Source: MGIIa-K1 sp964577145
Lineage (GTDB): Archaea > Thermoplasmatota > Poseidoniia > Poseidoniales > Poseidoniaceae
Direction of reading: 5' to 3'
DNA length: 17,123 bases
Assembly: GCA_964577145.1 (NCBI GenBank)
Contig: CAZNXM010000034.1
Span: forward strand, 1 to 17,123
Part shown: positions 8,262-14,475 of the stretch, piece by piece
Numbering within the stretch: position 1 is the stretch's first letter
Layout: each line of letters starts with the position of its first letter
Notes under the pieces: model-generated
What the model was told of the DNA's origin: nothing
The model's database searches: none
Seen by the model: the letters and a program-made list of their open reading frames with translations, nothing else
Position numbers and translations under genes: made by a program

Positions 8262-8675
8262 TCAGCGAGCGACCTTTCTTGCACGACGTCTAGGAGTATT
8301 CTCACTACCTACGGCAGGTCGTGATCTTGCACTGGTTTTCGCACGACGGACCTTTACTTGACGCTCGGAGCGAGCAACTTTTCGTGCACGCTTTCCTACA
8401 TGCTTTAGGTGACCTGAATTGACTTGGGGTTCTGCTGGAAGATGATTTGTAATTCCTGCCCTAGCTAGGACGTCTTCTGCCATTCCACGAGGAGTTACAG
8501 CAGTAGCTTCCTCAACTATCCTAGAAGCCATATGACGCAATGTTTCACTATCATGAACAATGGGCTGATTCGTAATTTCAACTGCAACATGCTGTTGTAT
8601 TTCCAATTGTTCTTCCATCAATGAAACAAGGAAATTCCTTGTTAAGTCTACCTGCTCACGCTCAACCATATGCAT
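8262..8675 (-). CDS. Small protein with helical N-terminus and strongly basic C-terminal tail, family not recognised
   Basis: The 137-residue protein has two parts. Residues 1-75 look helical and mixed-charge (LTRNFLVSLMEEQLEIQQHV, then TLRHMASRIVEEATAVTP). From about residue 88 on the protein is dominated by Lys/Arg, with two copies of RARKVAR, one central and one at the very C-terminus. The copies differ in DNA sequence, so the peptide rather than the DNA repeat is kept. The tail resembles histone- or ribosomal-protein-type nucleic-acid-binding extensions, which suggests DNA or RNA binding, but no histone fold or known domain is visible. A second ATG at 8669 (MVEREQ) is an equally good start. 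It is upstream of the acyl-CoA dehydrogenase on the same strand and downstream of tRNA-His. Coding status is supported by the clear domain organisation; the function is unknown. Confidence 0.7.
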   Translation of the reverse strand: MHMVEREQVDLTRNFLVSLMEEQLEIQQHVAVEITNQPIVHDSETLRHMASRIVEEATAVTPRGMAEDVLARAGITNHLPAEPQVNSGHLKHVGKRARKVARSERQVKVRRAKTSARSRPAVGSENTPRRRARKVAR

Positions 8676-8787
8676 CCCATCCAGACCTCAGGGACTCTGG
8701 CGCAGTTATGAACATTCGGTGTCACAACATGTGAAAGAAGCCTGTTTCTCGGTGTTTTTTTCAGCGCGAAATCGCTATCACTGGAAC

Positions 8788-8794
8788 AAAAAAA
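8788..8794 (-). terminator. Oligo-T terminator after tRNA-His
   Basis: On the minus strand, seven T residues follow the tRNA-His 3' end after three further bases (CAC). Oligo-T runs terminate archaeal RNA polymerase without a hairpin, so this probably ends the tRNA transcript. The basic-tail gene would then need its own promoter in 8676-8787. That stretch holds only a small inverted repeat, TCACA-aca-TGTGA (8722-8734), and a weak AT-rich run. Confidence 0.65.
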
Positions 8795-8797
8795 GTG

Positions 8798-8871
8798 GGG
8801 CCGTGACCGGGAATTGAACCCGGGCTGGCAGGACCACAACCTACCGTGCTAACCGCTACACCATCACAGCC
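8798..8871 (-). tRNA. tRNA-His (anticodon GTG)
   Basis: On the minus strand the acceptor stem GGCTGTG (5' end at 8871) pairs with CACGGCC (8799-8805) with one T-G wobble. The D-arm holds GGTGTAGCGGTTAGCA. The anticodon stem GTAGG/CCTGC encloses loop TTGTGGT, giving GTG (His). The T-arm is CCGGG TTCAATT CCCGG. The discriminator is C at 8798, as expected for tRNA-His, which pairs C73 with an added G-1. The genomic base before G1 is T, so G-1 must be added after transcription. CCA is not encoded in register. Confidence 0.95.
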
Positions 8872-8900
8872 ATCGGTGTAATATGCGCCACCGGCAATCC

Positions 8901-8908
8901 GTATTTAG
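8901..8908. promoter_or_regulatory. Shared TATA-like element between tRNA-His and the divergent surface-protein gene
   Basis: GTATTTAG on plus reads CTAAATAC on minus. The tRNA-His 5' end is about 30-37 bases away on minus, a normal TATA distance. On plus, an initiation site near 8928-8932 is predicted, so the surface-protein mRNA would have about a 48-base leader if translation begins at 8978. It is the only AT-rich box in the 55 bp between the two transcription units. Confidence 0.45.
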
Positions 8909-8977
8909 CCCATTCCATCTCTACATATGACTCCTGACACCGTTCCATTGAAGGCCCTCCGTGACAGAGCCCTGTTC

Positions 8978-11347
8978 ATGCGCAGAGCAATGCTCATCCT
9001 AATGCTCCTCCTGGCTGCACCCTTAGCCAATGTAGATGCACGAAGTGTGCATGCTACACATGTAATAGATATGTTTCCACAAGGAGACATGATTGATGAT
9101 ACAGATTGGGAAATAAAAAGACACCTTACCTTCACTTCTGAAGACCTCCCTGAAGATGCTGTTCATTCTTCTGGAATGATTGCTGATGAACACATGTCCC
9201 TCAGTATAAATTTGCCTCAGCACCTCGATACTCAGAAGATATGGTCTAGTTCCACTAGTACAGACTCAAACGCAACTATGGGCTCTCCCGATGGAGCATA
9301 TACCTGGTCAACCGGGCCTGATATCACGATGGGTGGATTCCAGGTTTCAGGATATTCAGGGAATGAGATCCAAAGTGTAGAACTGGTCGTTCATTTTGAT
9401 GTCCCCTATGCATTACAACAAGACAATGTCCGATTTTCAATAATTAATGGAGAGATTCACCAATTGGTCAAAACTTGGTCTAATACTCAAAATGGCCTTT
9501 TCTACATGAATAACGGCTGGACTATTGAGATTACTGATGAAGACGGTTGGACATGGAGTGAACTTGAGAATCTCGAAGTCAATTTAGACTACGTTTCGAT
9601 TGGCGGAACCGATGACTCAGAATTACAGGCTGATGCTGTTGGGCTCAAGATTACTATGGAAACACCATGGTATGGGGGTGAGCGAGTAGTAGCAATGTCC
9701 AGCCAACCCGTCGAGTCTTGGCCCATAATTGACCTTGACCTCTCAAATGGGCAAATGGATTCTGTTTCAATCGCACCATGTGGCTTGGAGTCTACAGGGG
9801 GCACTTGGACTCCTGATGCGATTGAGAAACCCGCAGGTCAGTCTTGGGGTAGAGTTCATGTCGACAATGAAAATGGAAGTGTCGAAATTGAATATCTCGA
9901 CAACCAGGGTGCATGGGTTGCAATGGATGAAGGTATGATTCCTAGTGTTAGTGGAGATCTTGAACTGAGATTCACCATACTAAGCTCGTGCTTGGTACGA
10001 GCGTGGGTCGATGTCAATGACCCGACGATACGTATTCAAGGCAATGTACAAGGTGATGTGGATGCCATGACTGCCAATATTACTAGATGGACATTGATGG
10101 TAAATGGTGTAACTATTTCCAACCAACCACTCGCAGAATTAGGCGCCTTTGATTTACAAATACCAATAGGGGCACAATTAGACCCAAGTTCTACTAGCCT
10201 TGATATCGCAATCAAGGCGTGGTTTAGTTGGGATTCTAGTGGTATTCCAGCAGCGGTAGACCTAATTGTGAATAGTGTTGTAGTTACTGGTGCTTACTCA
10301 ATAGAATATGACGAGGACCCTCACTGTGACTTGATTGGTAACCAGTATCTCTCCGAAGACGGAGGTGGACTAATCCTACCCCTTCTTACACGGTGTAATG
10401 ATGATAGAACAAGTACTGATGAACTCAATGTTGTATTCCAAAACTCAGACTCCTCCGTGATTGAGGTAGATTTGACGCAAGGACAAATCAGGCTAAAACT
10501 AATCCCAGAATCAAGTGGAACCTCTCAAATTACCGTAATTGTGAGCGATGCTGCAGGAAATAGTTGGAGCGAGACTTTCACTGTCGATGTAGCCCAAGTC
10601 GATGATAAACCCGTCCTTGCAGAATTTCCTTCGGTGGTGCCTGTGGATTTGAGTTCGACCACTAGCGTTCCATTTACCGTGAGCGATATTGATTCAGATG
10701 AGGCGGAATTATCAATCACAACCAATCGTTCTTGGGCTGTTCCAAATCTATCTGAGAGATTTATTCTGATTGACGCCCCCACGCCTGGATTCACTTCAGT
10801 TCTAGTTACTGCATGCGATTCTAGCGGCTGTGTCGAGCGAATACTCGACTTGGAAGTAAGAGCTCTCCCCGACCTTTCCATCGAGGAGTTACGTCTCAAT
10901 AAAGAAAATGTCAGGGCTGATGATATTGTTGAAATTAAGGTGATGGTGCGAAATTCGGGTCAAGTTTCAGCGACGATGATCGGAGTTCGCTGCCTAGTGG
11001 ATGGCTCTACTATTGGAACAGGAACAATACCTGTTCTTCAACCAGGTGAGTTGGGTACAATTACTTGTGATTGGCAAGTTCCACAAGACGATACTTCTGC
11101 CTTAGTGGAAGTTGTTGTGGACCGTGGAACTGAGATTGATGAATCAAATGAAGAGAATAATGCTGCCGAATTGGTTATCGGAATTGCTCCATCGGAAGAT
11201 GAGGGACCAGTTGATGATACAGGGAGTTCACAAGATGGAGATGGACTCTCGCAAACTACCATCTGGTTAGGTACTGCAGGAGTACTATTACTCATGCTTA
11301 CAATATTCGGATTACTGGCTCCATCCAAGATTCGTAAAATCGAGTGA
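8978..11347 (+). CDS. Secreted, C-terminally anchored surface protein with Ig-like and CARDB domains
   Basis: From ATG 8978 the 789-residue protein starts MRRAMLILMLLLAAPLANVDA, a clean signal peptide. An in-frame ATG at 8927 would add 17 residues (MTPDTVPLKALRDRALF), but it lies too near the predicted transcription start, so 8978 is preferred. The first about 430 residues are beta-rich, with Trp- and Asp-rich strands and no family I recognise. A cadherin/Ig-like pair follows (ending near nt 10860; VSDAAGNSW is typical). A CARDB-type domain spans about nt 10863-11180 (LPDLSIEELRLN ... EIDESNEENNAAELVI). An acidic spacer leads to a transmembrane segment (TIWLGTAGVLLLMLTIFGLL) and a short basic tail. 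It is probably a cell-surface adhesion or substrate-binding protein. Unlike the subtilase it has few N-glycosylation sequons. No catalytic motif is visible. Confidence 0.88.
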   Translation: MRRAMLILMLLLAAPLANVDARSVHATHVIDMFPQGDMIDDTDWEIKRHLTFTSEDLPEDAVHSSGMIADEHMSLSINLPQHLDTQKIWSSSTSTDSNATMGSPDGAYTWSTGPDITMGGFQVSGYSGNEIQSVELVVHFDVPYALQQDNVRFSIINGEIHQLVKTWSNTQNGLFYMNNGWTIEITDEDGWTWSELENLEVNLDYVSIGGTDDSELQADAVGLKITMETPWYGGERVVAMSSQPVESWPIIDLDLSNGQMDSVSIAPCGLESTGGTWTPDAIEKPAGQSWGRVHVDNENGSVEIEYLDNQGAWVAMDEGMIPSVSGDLELRFTILSSCLVRAWVDVNDPTIRIQGNVQGDVDAMTANITRWTLMVNGVTISNQPLAELGAFDLQIPIGAQLDPSSTSLDIAIKAWFSWDSSGIPAAVDLIVNSVVVTGAYSIEYDEDPHCDLIGNQYLSEDGGGLILPLLTRCNDDRTSTDELNVVFQNSDSSVIEVDLTQGQIRLKLIPESSGTSQITVIVSDAAGNSWSETFTVDVAQVDDKPVLAEFPSVVPVDLSSTTSVPFTVSDIDSDEAELSITTNRSWAVPNLSERFILIDAPTPGFTSVLVTACDSSGCVERILDLEVRALPDLSIEELRLNKENVRADDIVEIKVMVRNSGQVSATMIGVRCLVDGSTIGTGTIPVLQPGELGTITCDWQVPQDDTSALVEVVVDRGTEIDESNEENNAAELVIGIAPSEDEGPVDDTGSSQDGDGLSQTTIWLGTAGVLLLMLTIFGLLAPSKIRKIE

Positions 11348-11353
11348 ATCAGA

Positions 11354-11366
11354 CCCCTACAAGGGG
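11354..11366 (+). terminator. Small GC hairpin just after the surface-protein stop
   Basis: CCCCT-ACA-AGGGG begins seven bases after the TGA. It has a 5-bp stem but no following T-run, so it may be a 3'-end stabilising hairpin rather than a true terminator. Its CCCCTAC core resembles the start-codon hairpins at 6385 and 13976 seen on plus, but without the conserved loop. Confidence 0.3.
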
Positions 11367-11423
11367 ACCGATTGACGGATAATCACAAAAAGTGCCTCAA
11401 CATTCATATGCACTCCGTGAGAG

Positions 11424-11432
11424 AAAAATATA
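11424..11432 (+). promoter_or_regulatory. Strong-looking BRE/TATA element in the convergent gap
   Basis: GAGAGAAAAATATAC on the plus strand has a purine-rich run followed by AATATA, close to an archaeal BRE-TATA. It lies in the 230-bp gap between the surface-protein stop (11347) and the cbf5 stop (11578), where no promoter for a known gene is needed. It would direct a short plus-strand transcript starting near 11455. It could be chance AT-richness. Confidence 0.35.
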
Positions 11433-11480
11433 CTTCGCGAGGCTGTGGGGGCCTTTCACCAATGGTGACGGAGTAATGTT

Positions 11481-11555
11481 GTGGAACACATGAGCGAATT
11501 GAAAATACGCATAGAAACAGAAGAATGGGTCTTTGAAGAATACTTTGAGGCATGA
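11481..11555 (+). CDS. Possible 21-24 residue microprotein in the convergent gap
   Basis: A GTG at 11481 or an ATG at 11490 opens a short frame ending TGA at 11555. It translates MSELKIRIETEEWVFEEYFE plus a final Ala from the ATG, acidic and amphipathic, preceded by MEH if the GTG is used. A GGAG lies seven bases before the GTG. The TATA-like element at 11424 is about 50-60 bases upstream. The rest of the gap (11367-11577) shows no other gene. At this length an ORF can arise by chance, so this is only a candidate. It matches no small archaeal protein I know, and is not the basic L41e. Confidence 0.25.
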   Translation: MEHMSELKIRIETEEWVFEEYFEA

Positions 11556-11577
11556 GCCTCCAAGTGTGATTTGAAAA

Positions 11578-12534
11578 TCACTTTTTCCAACTTCTAGGAT
11601 AGGTATCCTGTTTCATCAGGACGGTATGAGGCTTGGCTACTTCGCCTTGCTTCATTTCTTGAATAGTACTACCAGTTACTGTAAGTTGTGCTAGCGCTAC
11701 CACTTCGCCCTTCTGAGTTACGATTTGGACTTCCTGTTTTGCAGTGAGGCCCTCTGCGATACTGACCAGACCTGGCCTCAATAGTGGTGCGCCATGGCTT
11801 AATGCAGCAGCAGCTCCATCTTTGACTACAATTTTTGGAATGTCCTTCAACATGGTTTCAACTGGATGCAGAATTCTACGCATAGCAGTTTCATCACCTC
11901 TTTCTTTCCACAGCCAATATGCATCTGCGATTTGTTGCATGGTAACAGATTGCGCCAATGAATAATCACCCGATGATGGCCTCCTCAACTCCTTTAGCTC
12001 AACTACAGTATCCAAAAGCAGACCGAGATCTCTTGCCATTGTGCGAACATATGTACCTGCTTCACACTTTATAGAAACAAGAACCAATTCTCCTTCGACA
12101 TCTAATATCTTGAATTCGGAGATAGTTCGAGTACGCACTTGCACTCTAACTGCACTAATCTCAGGTGGTACATTGTACACCTTACCTGTGAGGTTAGACA
12201 TTGCAGCATCAAGCGCACTGCGGTCTATTCCACCGTTGACCTTCAAAATTGCTAGGTATGTTTTGTCATGGGTTAGAATCGTTCCAGTAAGTCGCATAGC
12301 CTTACCTGCAAGTAGAGGGAGAACACCTGTAGCAAATGGGTCAAGTGTTCCACCATGTCCCAATTTCTCAAGTCCAAACATATCACGTGCCCATGCACTA
12401 ACCTGATGAGATGAAGGTCCAGGGGCTTTGTCAAGAAGAATAAATCCACCCTCTAATAATTGGTCGATGGTTCTAGCATCAGGCGCACTGCCATGCTCCG
12501 CAGAAGTTTCAGTATCGCTTTCGAGAATAATCAT
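11578..12534 (-). CDS. cbf5: H/ACA RNP pseudouridine synthase Cbf5 (archaeal dyskerin/TruB family)
   Basis: The 318-residue protein contains GFILLDKAPGPSSHQV, the opening of the TruB/Cbf5 catalytic domain. GHGGTLDPFATGVLP carries catalytic Asp65, and AGTYVRTMARDLG is the RNA-contact motif. A PUA domain follows from about residue 228 (LKDIPKIVVKDGAAAALSHG) and ends VAKPHTVLMKQDTYPRSWKK. The HGGTLDP variant, the RVRTI-like segment (VQVRTRTI) and the TYPRxWKK ending are Cbf5-like rather than bacterial TruB. Cbf5 converts uridine to pseudouridine in rRNA, guided by H/ACA RNAs with Nop10, Gar1 and L7Ae, and also acts on tRNA U55. The ATG overlaps the cmk stop codon (TCAT on plus, 12531-12534), so the two are translationally coupled. 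The N-terminal about 20 residues are acidic and variable, and the length is slightly short for the family but complete. Confidence 0.96.
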   Translation of the reverse strand: MIILESDTETSAEHGSAPDARTIDQLLEGGFILLDKAPGPSSHQVSAWARDMFGLEKLGHGGTLDPFATGVLPLLAGKAMRLTGTILTHDKTYLAILKVNGGIDRSALDAAMSNLTGKVYNVPPEISAVRVQVRTRTISEFKILDVEGELVLVSIKCEAGTYVRTMARDLGLLLDTVVELKELRRPSSGDYSLAQSVTMQQIADAYWLWKERGDETAMRRILHPVETMLKDIPKIVVKDGAAAALSHGAPLLRPGLVSIAEGLTAKQEVQIVTQKGEVVALAQLTVTGSTIQEMKQGEVAKPHTVLMKQDTYPRSWKK

Positions 12535-13070
12535 TCAACTTCCTCCAATATAGCCACCGCCTCAGCGACGACCTCCTCTTTTCCGAGGCTCGTTGCCTCA
12601 ATGACATGAGTGTATGGGGTCTTATCTTGTGGATCTAGTCCATACATTTCCTCATATCTAGCTCGATCTATTGCCGAGCGTTTTTGATTTGCTTCTATGG
12701 CCTGTGATAGGTCGCCGCCTTCACGGATAACAACGCGTGATGCTCGCTCTTCATCGCTAACATTTATCCAAAGACGGACGCAGTCTATTTCGAGATTATA
12801 TGCCCACCAACCGCACAATCTGCTCTCCATTACTTCGGGACCGTTTTCTTCAAGCATATTCTGTTTGAGGACATCGTCAAGATGACGGTCAACACTGTCA
12901 TCTTCAGCACATAGTGCACCAAAGTCTGCAAGACTTAGCCCTCTGTTAATTGCTTCATCTCTGAATAATTGTCCACCATTGAGCGATGACCATCCGAAAT
13001 GGTTGCACAATCCTTCAACTAGAGTACTAGTTCCGCTTCCAGGGTGTCCCGAAACTGTGACCTTGACCAA
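12531..13070 (-). CDS. cmk: Archaeal cytidylate kinase
   Basis: From a TTG at 13070 the protein is 179 residues and starts MVKVTVSGHPGSGTSTLVEG. The P-loop is GHPGSGTST and the helix after it is family-like. NGGQLFRDEA follows, then a WWAYNLEIDCVRLWINVSDEERASRV segment with the LID/core, and SAIDRARYEEMYGLDPQDKTPYTHVI, characteristic of archaeal CMP kinases. The enzyme phosphorylates CMP/dCMP to the diphosphate with ATP. An open frame upstream to 13106 would allow ATG 13097 or GTG 13079/13085. I prefer TTG 13070 because a perfect GGAGGTGA Shine-Dalgarno lies five bases before it and the resulting N-terminus matches the family. It sits between the DUF106 gene and cbf5, an arrangement common in archaea. 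Confidence 0.93.
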   Translation of the reverse strand: MVKVTVSGHPGSGTSTLVEGLCNHFGWSSLNGGQLFRDEAINRGLSLADFGALCAEDDSVDRHLDDVLKQNMLEENGPEVMESRLCGWWAYNLEIDCVRLWINVSDEERASRVVIREGGDLSQAIEANQKRSAIDRARYEEMYGLDPQDKTPYTHVIEATSLGKEEVVAEAVAILEEVE

Positions 13071-13075
13071 AATAT

Positions 13076-13083
13076 TCACCTCC
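13076..13083 (-). promoter_or_regulatory. Perfect Shine-Dalgarno deciding the cmk TTG start
   Basis: Minus strand GGAGGTGA is fully complementary to the 16S 3' tail (TCACCTCC). It spans the last codons of the DUF106 gene, and its TGA is that gene's stop codon. The TTG start of cmk (13070) follows after five bases. Ribosomes ending on the first gene would therefore be placed for re-initiation. Confidence 0.8.
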
Positions 13084-13975
13084 ACTCGTGGCGGCATATC
13101 TGGCAAATCATCTGATTTGGACCATCTCTTTCAACCATGTCACTGCCACATTCTGGGCAATCTCCAGTTGGCTTAGATTTCTCATTCTTCACTTCCGGTT
13201 CTTTTGATGCAGACTTACGAGGAGTGTTTCTTCGGCCTCTGGACTTGCGCTGACGATTGCTTGCTTCTCTCGATGATGTTGACTTGTTAGATGCAACTAA
13301 ATGGAGCAATGGCTCCTTGATATGCTCTCCTGAATCGACCAATGGGTGTGATTTGTAACGGAATAATTTGATGTGTCGGTCTACGACTCTTCCCAAAGGC
13401 GCTGACATGCAAATATATGCGGCAATCCATGCTGGGAAGAAGAGGAACTTACCCGTTAGAAGATTCCATTCAGGTGCCCATGGAAGAGATACATAATCGA
13501 CTCTAAAACCGGCAACCATAGTTCCAATCCATGCGAAGATTGCGATGATAAAGAACATGGTGAACATCATTGGTTTCATAGCACCCATCTGAATTTTCAT
13601 CTGTTCAGGCATCATGTGTTGCTGTAAAGTCTGAGCCTTCTCCATCAGTATGGGGTCACGACCTACTCGTGCCTCATTCATCATCTTACGAACCTGTCCT
13701 TGTCGGTGTCCAATGTGAGCTTGACTTACCGGGTCCATGAAGACGTTTCTCAAGGCAGTATTGACAAACATAGAAATCGATCCGAGTACCCAAACTGTGA
13801 GAATGAATGAAGTTTCTTCGGGTAACCACGGAGAAAGAATCGGATCTGCGTACTCCCCTAATGCCCCTCTAATATCACCTGACATTAACATGAATGTCAT
13901 CAGTACCATGAACAAGAGCATCATCATCATCCCGCCCCCTGGAGGGGTTGGTGCGGGCGCTTGTGCTCCACTCAT
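13076..13975 (-). CDS. DUF106 (EMC3/TMCO1, Oxa1-superfamily) membrane protein with C-terminal zinc ribbon
   Basis: The 299-residue protein from ATG 13975 starts MSGAQAPAPTPPGGG. A first hydrophobic segment follows (MMMMLLFMVLMTFMLM), then a second (FILTVWVLGSISMFVNTAL). A cytoplasmic coiled hairpin, typical of DUF106, carries RQGQVRKMMNEARVGRDP and LQQHMMPEQMKIQMG. Two further membrane segments follow (MMFTMFFIIAIFAWIGTMVAGF and FLFFPAWIAAYICMS). Archaeal DUF106 proteins belong to the YidC/Oxa1/EMC3 insertase superfamily. A long basic Ser/Lys/Arg linker leads to CPECGSDM ... MICQICRHEW, a CxxC-x13-CxxC zinc ribbon. I know no zinc ribbon as standard in this family, so it looks like a fusion. 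A longer frame from TTG 13990 would run through the hairpin and is rejected. It is co-directional with cmk and cbf5. The basic linker could contact rRNA or the ribosome (inference). Confidence 0.9.
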   Translation of the reverse strand: MSGAQAPAPTPPGGGMMMMLLFMVLMTFMLMSGDIRGALGEYADPILSPWLPEETSFILTVWVLGSISMFVNTALRNVFMDPVSQAHIGHRQGQVRKMMNEARVGRDPILMEKAQTLQQHMMPEQMKIQMGAMKPMMFTMFFIIAIFAWIGTMVAGFRVDYVSLPWAPEWNLLTGKFLFFPAWIAAYICMSAPLGRVVDRHIKLFRYKSHPLVDSGEHIKEPLLHLVASNKSTSSREASNRQRKSRGRRNTPRKSASKEPEVKNEKSKPTGDCPECGSDMVERDGPNQMICQICRHEWR

Positions 13976-13988
13976 GCCCCTACGGGGC
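13976..13988 (-). promoter_or_regulatory. Leader hairpin with GTA loop abutting the DUF106 start codon
   Basis: Minus strand GCCCCGTAGGGGC directly precedes ATG 13975: a 5-bp stem, GTA loop, and a possible sixth pair between the T at 13989 and the A of the ATG. Compared with the subtilase hairpin (6385-6399), one T-A pair is replaced by C-G, a compensatory change that keeps the stem. An SD-like GGGG lies on the 3' arm. Confidence 0.6.
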
Positions 13989-14016
13989 AATCTACGCCGC
14001 TTGAAGGTTGTCGTGG

Positions 14017-14022
14017 ATTATA
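14017..14022. promoter_or_regulatory. TATA-like element in the DUF106 / small-gene divergent region
   Basis: Minus strand GGTATAATCC places TATAAT 42-47 bases before the DUF106 ATG, matching the spacing of the subtilase element at 6423-6428. The predicted initiation site gives a leader of about 15-20 bases containing the hairpin. The box is near-symmetric and could also serve the plus strand, but the start of that gene is uncertain. The remaining divergent region (14023-14160) shows no other clear site. Confidence 0.45.
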
Positions 14023-14160
14023 CCGGAGGGCGAAGGCCTCAAACACGCGAGACCCTCACGATGCCATATGACCGACGCTGAATCGACATGGCAGCACTCA
14101 CAACCAATGCCTATGCGGGGGTCACCATGTGTGACTACAGAGCATAGGGCCTGTGAATAC

Positions 14161-14469
14161 ATGGAAAGGATAGGTCTAACTTCCAAAGTATTCCTATTTT
14201 CTGATTCCAATAGAGCGATTCCAGGAGGGTGGGGTTACGTAGCAAGTGTTCGCCCGGGCGTACCTCCTGAAGGAATCGTTGCCGAACTCGATGCTTGGCT
14301 TCGACAATATCCTGATGCATGGCTTGCAGTTGACATGCGAGATGGAGTAATTCCGCCAGCACTTGCTGATATCGAAGAAACATTCAGAGGTTTTCCACGT
14401 ACTGTGATAATCCTAGTGTCTGACGACACCAAAGACCATGCATGGCCACGCTGGGAATTAGTTCTCTAA
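14161..14469 (+). CDS. Small hypothetical protein, unrecognised
   Basis: From ATG 14161 the protein has 102 residues: MERIGLTSKVFLFSDSNRAI, then a Gly/Pro stretch, VRPGVPPEGIVAELDAWLRQ, WLAVDMRD, IPPALADIEETFRG and TVIILVSDDTKDHAWPRWEL. Alternating hydrophobic strands and helices suggest a small compact alpha/beta domain. I recognise no family or catalytic motif. The frame is open back to 14008, with ATGs at 14068, 14107 and 14113, but the upstream part is rich in Cys/His/Trp, covers promoter-like sequence and looks non-coding. The gene is divergent from DUF106 and converges on the large DUF11 protein, with only six bases between the two stop codons. Coding is probable; function is unknown. 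Confidence 0.55.
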   Translation: MERIGLTSKVFLFSDSNRAIPGGWGYVASVRPGVPPEGIVAELDAWLRQYPDAWLAVDMRDGVIPPALADIEETFRGFPRTVIILVSDDTKDHAWPRWELVL

Positions 14470-14475
14470 CTGTTT

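Noticed and set aside
8681..8700. Inverted repeat CCAGA ... TCTGG upstream of the basic-tail gene
   Set aside because: A 5-bp stem with a ten-base loop is expected by chance at this scale; no second copy was seen.
8927..8977. ATG 8927 as start of the surface protein
   Set aside because: It adds 17 residues before a complete signal peptide and lies at or before the predicted transcription start. Not fully excluded.
8952..8977. A third start-codon hairpin before ATG 8978 (CTCCGT ... GAG)
   Set aside because: Only a 3-bp stem with a seven-base loop forms and it does not abut the ATG, so it does not match the two real cases.
13976..13990. TTG start at 13990 for the DUF106 gene (MPRRGMSGAQ)
   Set aside because: It would translate the hairpin leader. 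The ATG at 13975 gives a normal N-terminus with the hairpin left outside the coding region.
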